Below are positions 5,030 through 6,509 of a stretch of 6,509 nt of DNA, piece by piece. Below the pieces are notes generated by a model. It made no database searches. It was not told the origin of the DNA and was given only the letters and a program-made list of their open reading frames with translations. Made by a program: the position numbers and the translations under genes. Each line of letters starts with the position of its first letter. The stretch's first letter is position 1. This stretch comes from DASTGO01 sp035719045. Its GTDB lineage: Bacteria; Actinomycetota; Actinomycetes; Actinomycetales; Kineosporiaceae. The stretch is taken from NCBI GenBank assembly GCA_035719045.1, contig DASTGO010000354.1:1-6509 (forward strand). The letters are read 5' to 3'.

Positions 5030-6509
5030 TCAGTCGACGGCCCAGCCGCAGCCGCCGCTGAGCTTCACCACCGACAGCGCGGCCTCGGCCCTGTTGAGCA
5101 CATCGGCCACGCCGTCACCGGCCCGCGCGGTCCCGACGCCGATCGACACCGACACCGGCCCGACACCGCCGACGGACCCGGTCAGCGCCCGGGAGGCCTT
5201 CTGCGCCAGGCGTTCCAGCTGGGCGTGGTCCGCGCCCGCGCACAGCACGGCGAAGTCGTCCCCGCCGAGCCGGGCCACCACGTCGTCCGCCCCGGCGATC
5301 TCACGCAGCCGCTGCACGGTGAGCACCAGCACCCGGTCCGTCGCGACGTGCCCGCGGGCGTCGGCCAGCCGCCGGAACCGGTCCAGGTCCACCCGCATCA
5401 CCGCCACCCCGGTCCGGTGCGGGTCGGCCAGGGCCGCGGCCAGCCGGTCCCGCAGGAGGTCGCCGGTGGCGGCAGTGGTCAGCGGATCGTGCAGGTCCAG
5501 GCCGCGCAACTGTTCGGCGAGCACCCGTTCGGCGGTGGTGTCGACCAGTTGCACCACCAGATGCCGCACCGTCGAGCGGCTGTCCCGGACCGCGGTCAGG
5601 GTCAGGTCCACCCAGGCGCTCGACCCGTCCCGACGCCGCAGCCGCTGCTCGCGGTGCAGTTCGTGCCCACCGGCGGCCAGCCGGACGGCCAACTCGTCCA
5701 CCGGGTCGGCGTCGTCGGGGTGGGTGATCGAGCGCAGCGGCCGCCCCTCCAGCTCCTGGCGCGACAGTCCCGCCAACGTGCACAGGGCGTCGTTGACCCG
5801 CTGCAACCGCCCGTCGGGGGTGAGCCGTGCCATCCCCTGCCGGGCACTGTCGAAGGCCACCCGGAAGGACTCCTCGGCGGCGGCCAGGGCGAGGTCCCCG
5901 GCGATCCGGTCGGAGACGTCCCTGGTCGTCGCGTGGATCTCGGCCAGGCCGCCGGCCGGGTCGGCGACCGGGCGCCACACCGTCTCCACCCAGCTCCAGC
6001 CGTCATGGTGGCGCAGCCGGTGGGTGAGGTAGCGCTCACCGTGCTCGGTGCCGGCCGGTCCGCGCAGTCCGGCCAGCAGGGCCTCCACCTGCTCGAGGTC
6101 GTGGGGATGGACCAGGGCGGTGAGGGCGGTGCCGGTCAGCTCCTCCGGCCGGTGTCCGAACCGGCTGTGCAGGGAGGGCGAGGCATAACGCAGCCGCCCC
6201 TGCGGGTCGAGCACCAGGACCACGTCGGCGGCGTTGTCGGCCAGCAGCCGGTAGCGCTGCTCGGACTCCTCGCGGGCCCGCTCGGTGAGCACCGACGCGT
6301 GGACGTCGCGCAGCACCGCGTGCAGTTCCGGATCGCGCCCGCCGTCGCCGTCCACCCGCCGGACCTCGATGTCCATCCAGTGCAGCTCGCCGTCGCGCCG
6401 CCGGCAGCGCACCACCGCATGCCCCAGGCCGCCGGTCCGGGCGTCGGTGAACGCCTGCCGCAGCTGCTCGGCCCCCTCGACGTGCACCAGCCCGGCCAGG
6501 GTCCGGCCG
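5030..6509 (-). CDS. PAS-PAS-PAS-GGDEF protein, C-terminal part (runs off right edge)
   Basis: This is a multi-PAS signalling protein ending in a diguanylate cyclase-like domain. The frame stays open to base 6509 and the residues before GTG 6487 read GRTLAGLVH, the usual end of a PAS core, so the true start is outside. Numbered from GTG 6487: the end of one PAS domain (1-65), a connecting helix (66-82), a second PAS (about 78-195, with LVHPHD at 125-130), a third PAS (about 205-322, with ITHPDD at 254-259), then GGDEF (about 330-485). GGDEF is altered: the signature is GGDDF (408-412), the guanine-binding Asn of the DxDxFKxIND motif is Ala375, the leading LTGLPNR is LTTAATG, the inhibitory RxxD is GADD, and the terminal AKxxGRNR is lost. 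Metal-binding D367 and D384 remain. I infer weak or no cyclase activity and a sensing or scaffold role. No membrane segment is seen in this part. Confidence 0.88.
   Translation of the reverse strand, partial: GRTLAGLVHVEGAEQLRQAFTDARTGGLGHAVVRCRRRDGELHWMDIEVRRVDGDGGRDPELHAVLRDVHASVLTERAREESEQRYRLLADNAADVVLVLDPQGRLRYASPSLHSRFGHRPEELTGTALTALVHPHDLEQVEALLAGLRGPAGTEHGERYLTHRLRHHDGWSWVETVWRPVADPAGGLAEIHATTRDVSDRIAGDLALAAAEESFRVAFDSARQGMARLTPDGRLQRVNDALCTLAGLSRQELEGRPLRSITHPDDADPVDELAVRLAAGGHELHREQRLRRRDGSSAWVDLTLTAVRDSRSTVRHLVVQLVDTTAERVLAEQLRGLDLHDPLTTAATGDLLRDRLAAALADPHRTGVAVMRVDLDRFRRLADARGHVATDRVLVLTVQRLREIAGADDVVARLGGDDFAVLCAGADHAQLERLAQKASRALTGSVGGVGPVSVSIGVGTARAGDGVADVLNRAEAALSVVKLSGGCGWAVD

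Noticed and set aside
3727..5061. A 444-codon plus-strand open frame
   Set aside because: It overlaps the SpeE-like gene in another frame, its product is Arg/Gly/Pro-rich, and it shows no motif.
6485..6487. GTG 6487 as the true start of the PAS-GGDEF gene
   Set aside because: The open frame continues upstream to the window edge and encodes a typical PAS stretch, so the gene is truncated by the window.

Overview
The window is very GC-rich DNA whose reading frames end almost every codon in G or C. It uses GTG starts freely and the proteins most resemble actinobacterial families, so I infer a high-GC actinomycete chromosome. I cannot name the genus. I see no rRNA, tRNA, phage, transposase or CRISPR.

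Layout from left to right. (1) Positions 1-483, minus strand: the N-terminal 161 residues of an unrecognised acidic, Ala-rich protein that runs off the left edge. (2) Positions 484-854: a gene-free, less GC-rich stretch holding a Crp/GlxR-type palindrome, a strong hairpin and a 15-bp tandem duplication. (3) Positions 855-3890, minus strand: a probable three-gene operon, read as lhgO (L-2-hydroxyglutarate dehydrogenase), an ABC-transporter ATPase, then its six-helix ABC-2 type permease. The lhgO stop and the ATPase start are 4 nt apart. A 17-bp tandem repeat of about five units lies between ATPase and permease. (4) Positions 3891-4135: a divergent promoter region. (5) Positions 4136-4966, plus strand: a spermidine synthase-like protein whose aminopropyl-acceptor site appears altered. 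(6) Positions 4967-5029: a short convergent gap with a possible hairpin. (7) Positions 5030 to the right edge, minus strand: the C-terminal part of a PAS-PAS-PAS-GGDEF protein whose GGDEF domain lacks several active-site residues.

Working together: LhgO would return L-2-hydroxyglutarate to 2-oxoglutarate and pass electrons to the membrane. The ATPase and permease form one membrane transporter of unknown substrate, and their linkage to lhgO is the only hint about it. The flanking genes have no evident link to this operon. Overall this looks like ordinary chromosome. The points most worth a second look are the degenerate GGDEF domain, the two tandem repeats at gene ends of one operon, the lhgO-transporter pairing, and the TTA codon plus Crp-like site at the left gene. 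I found no convincing new system.
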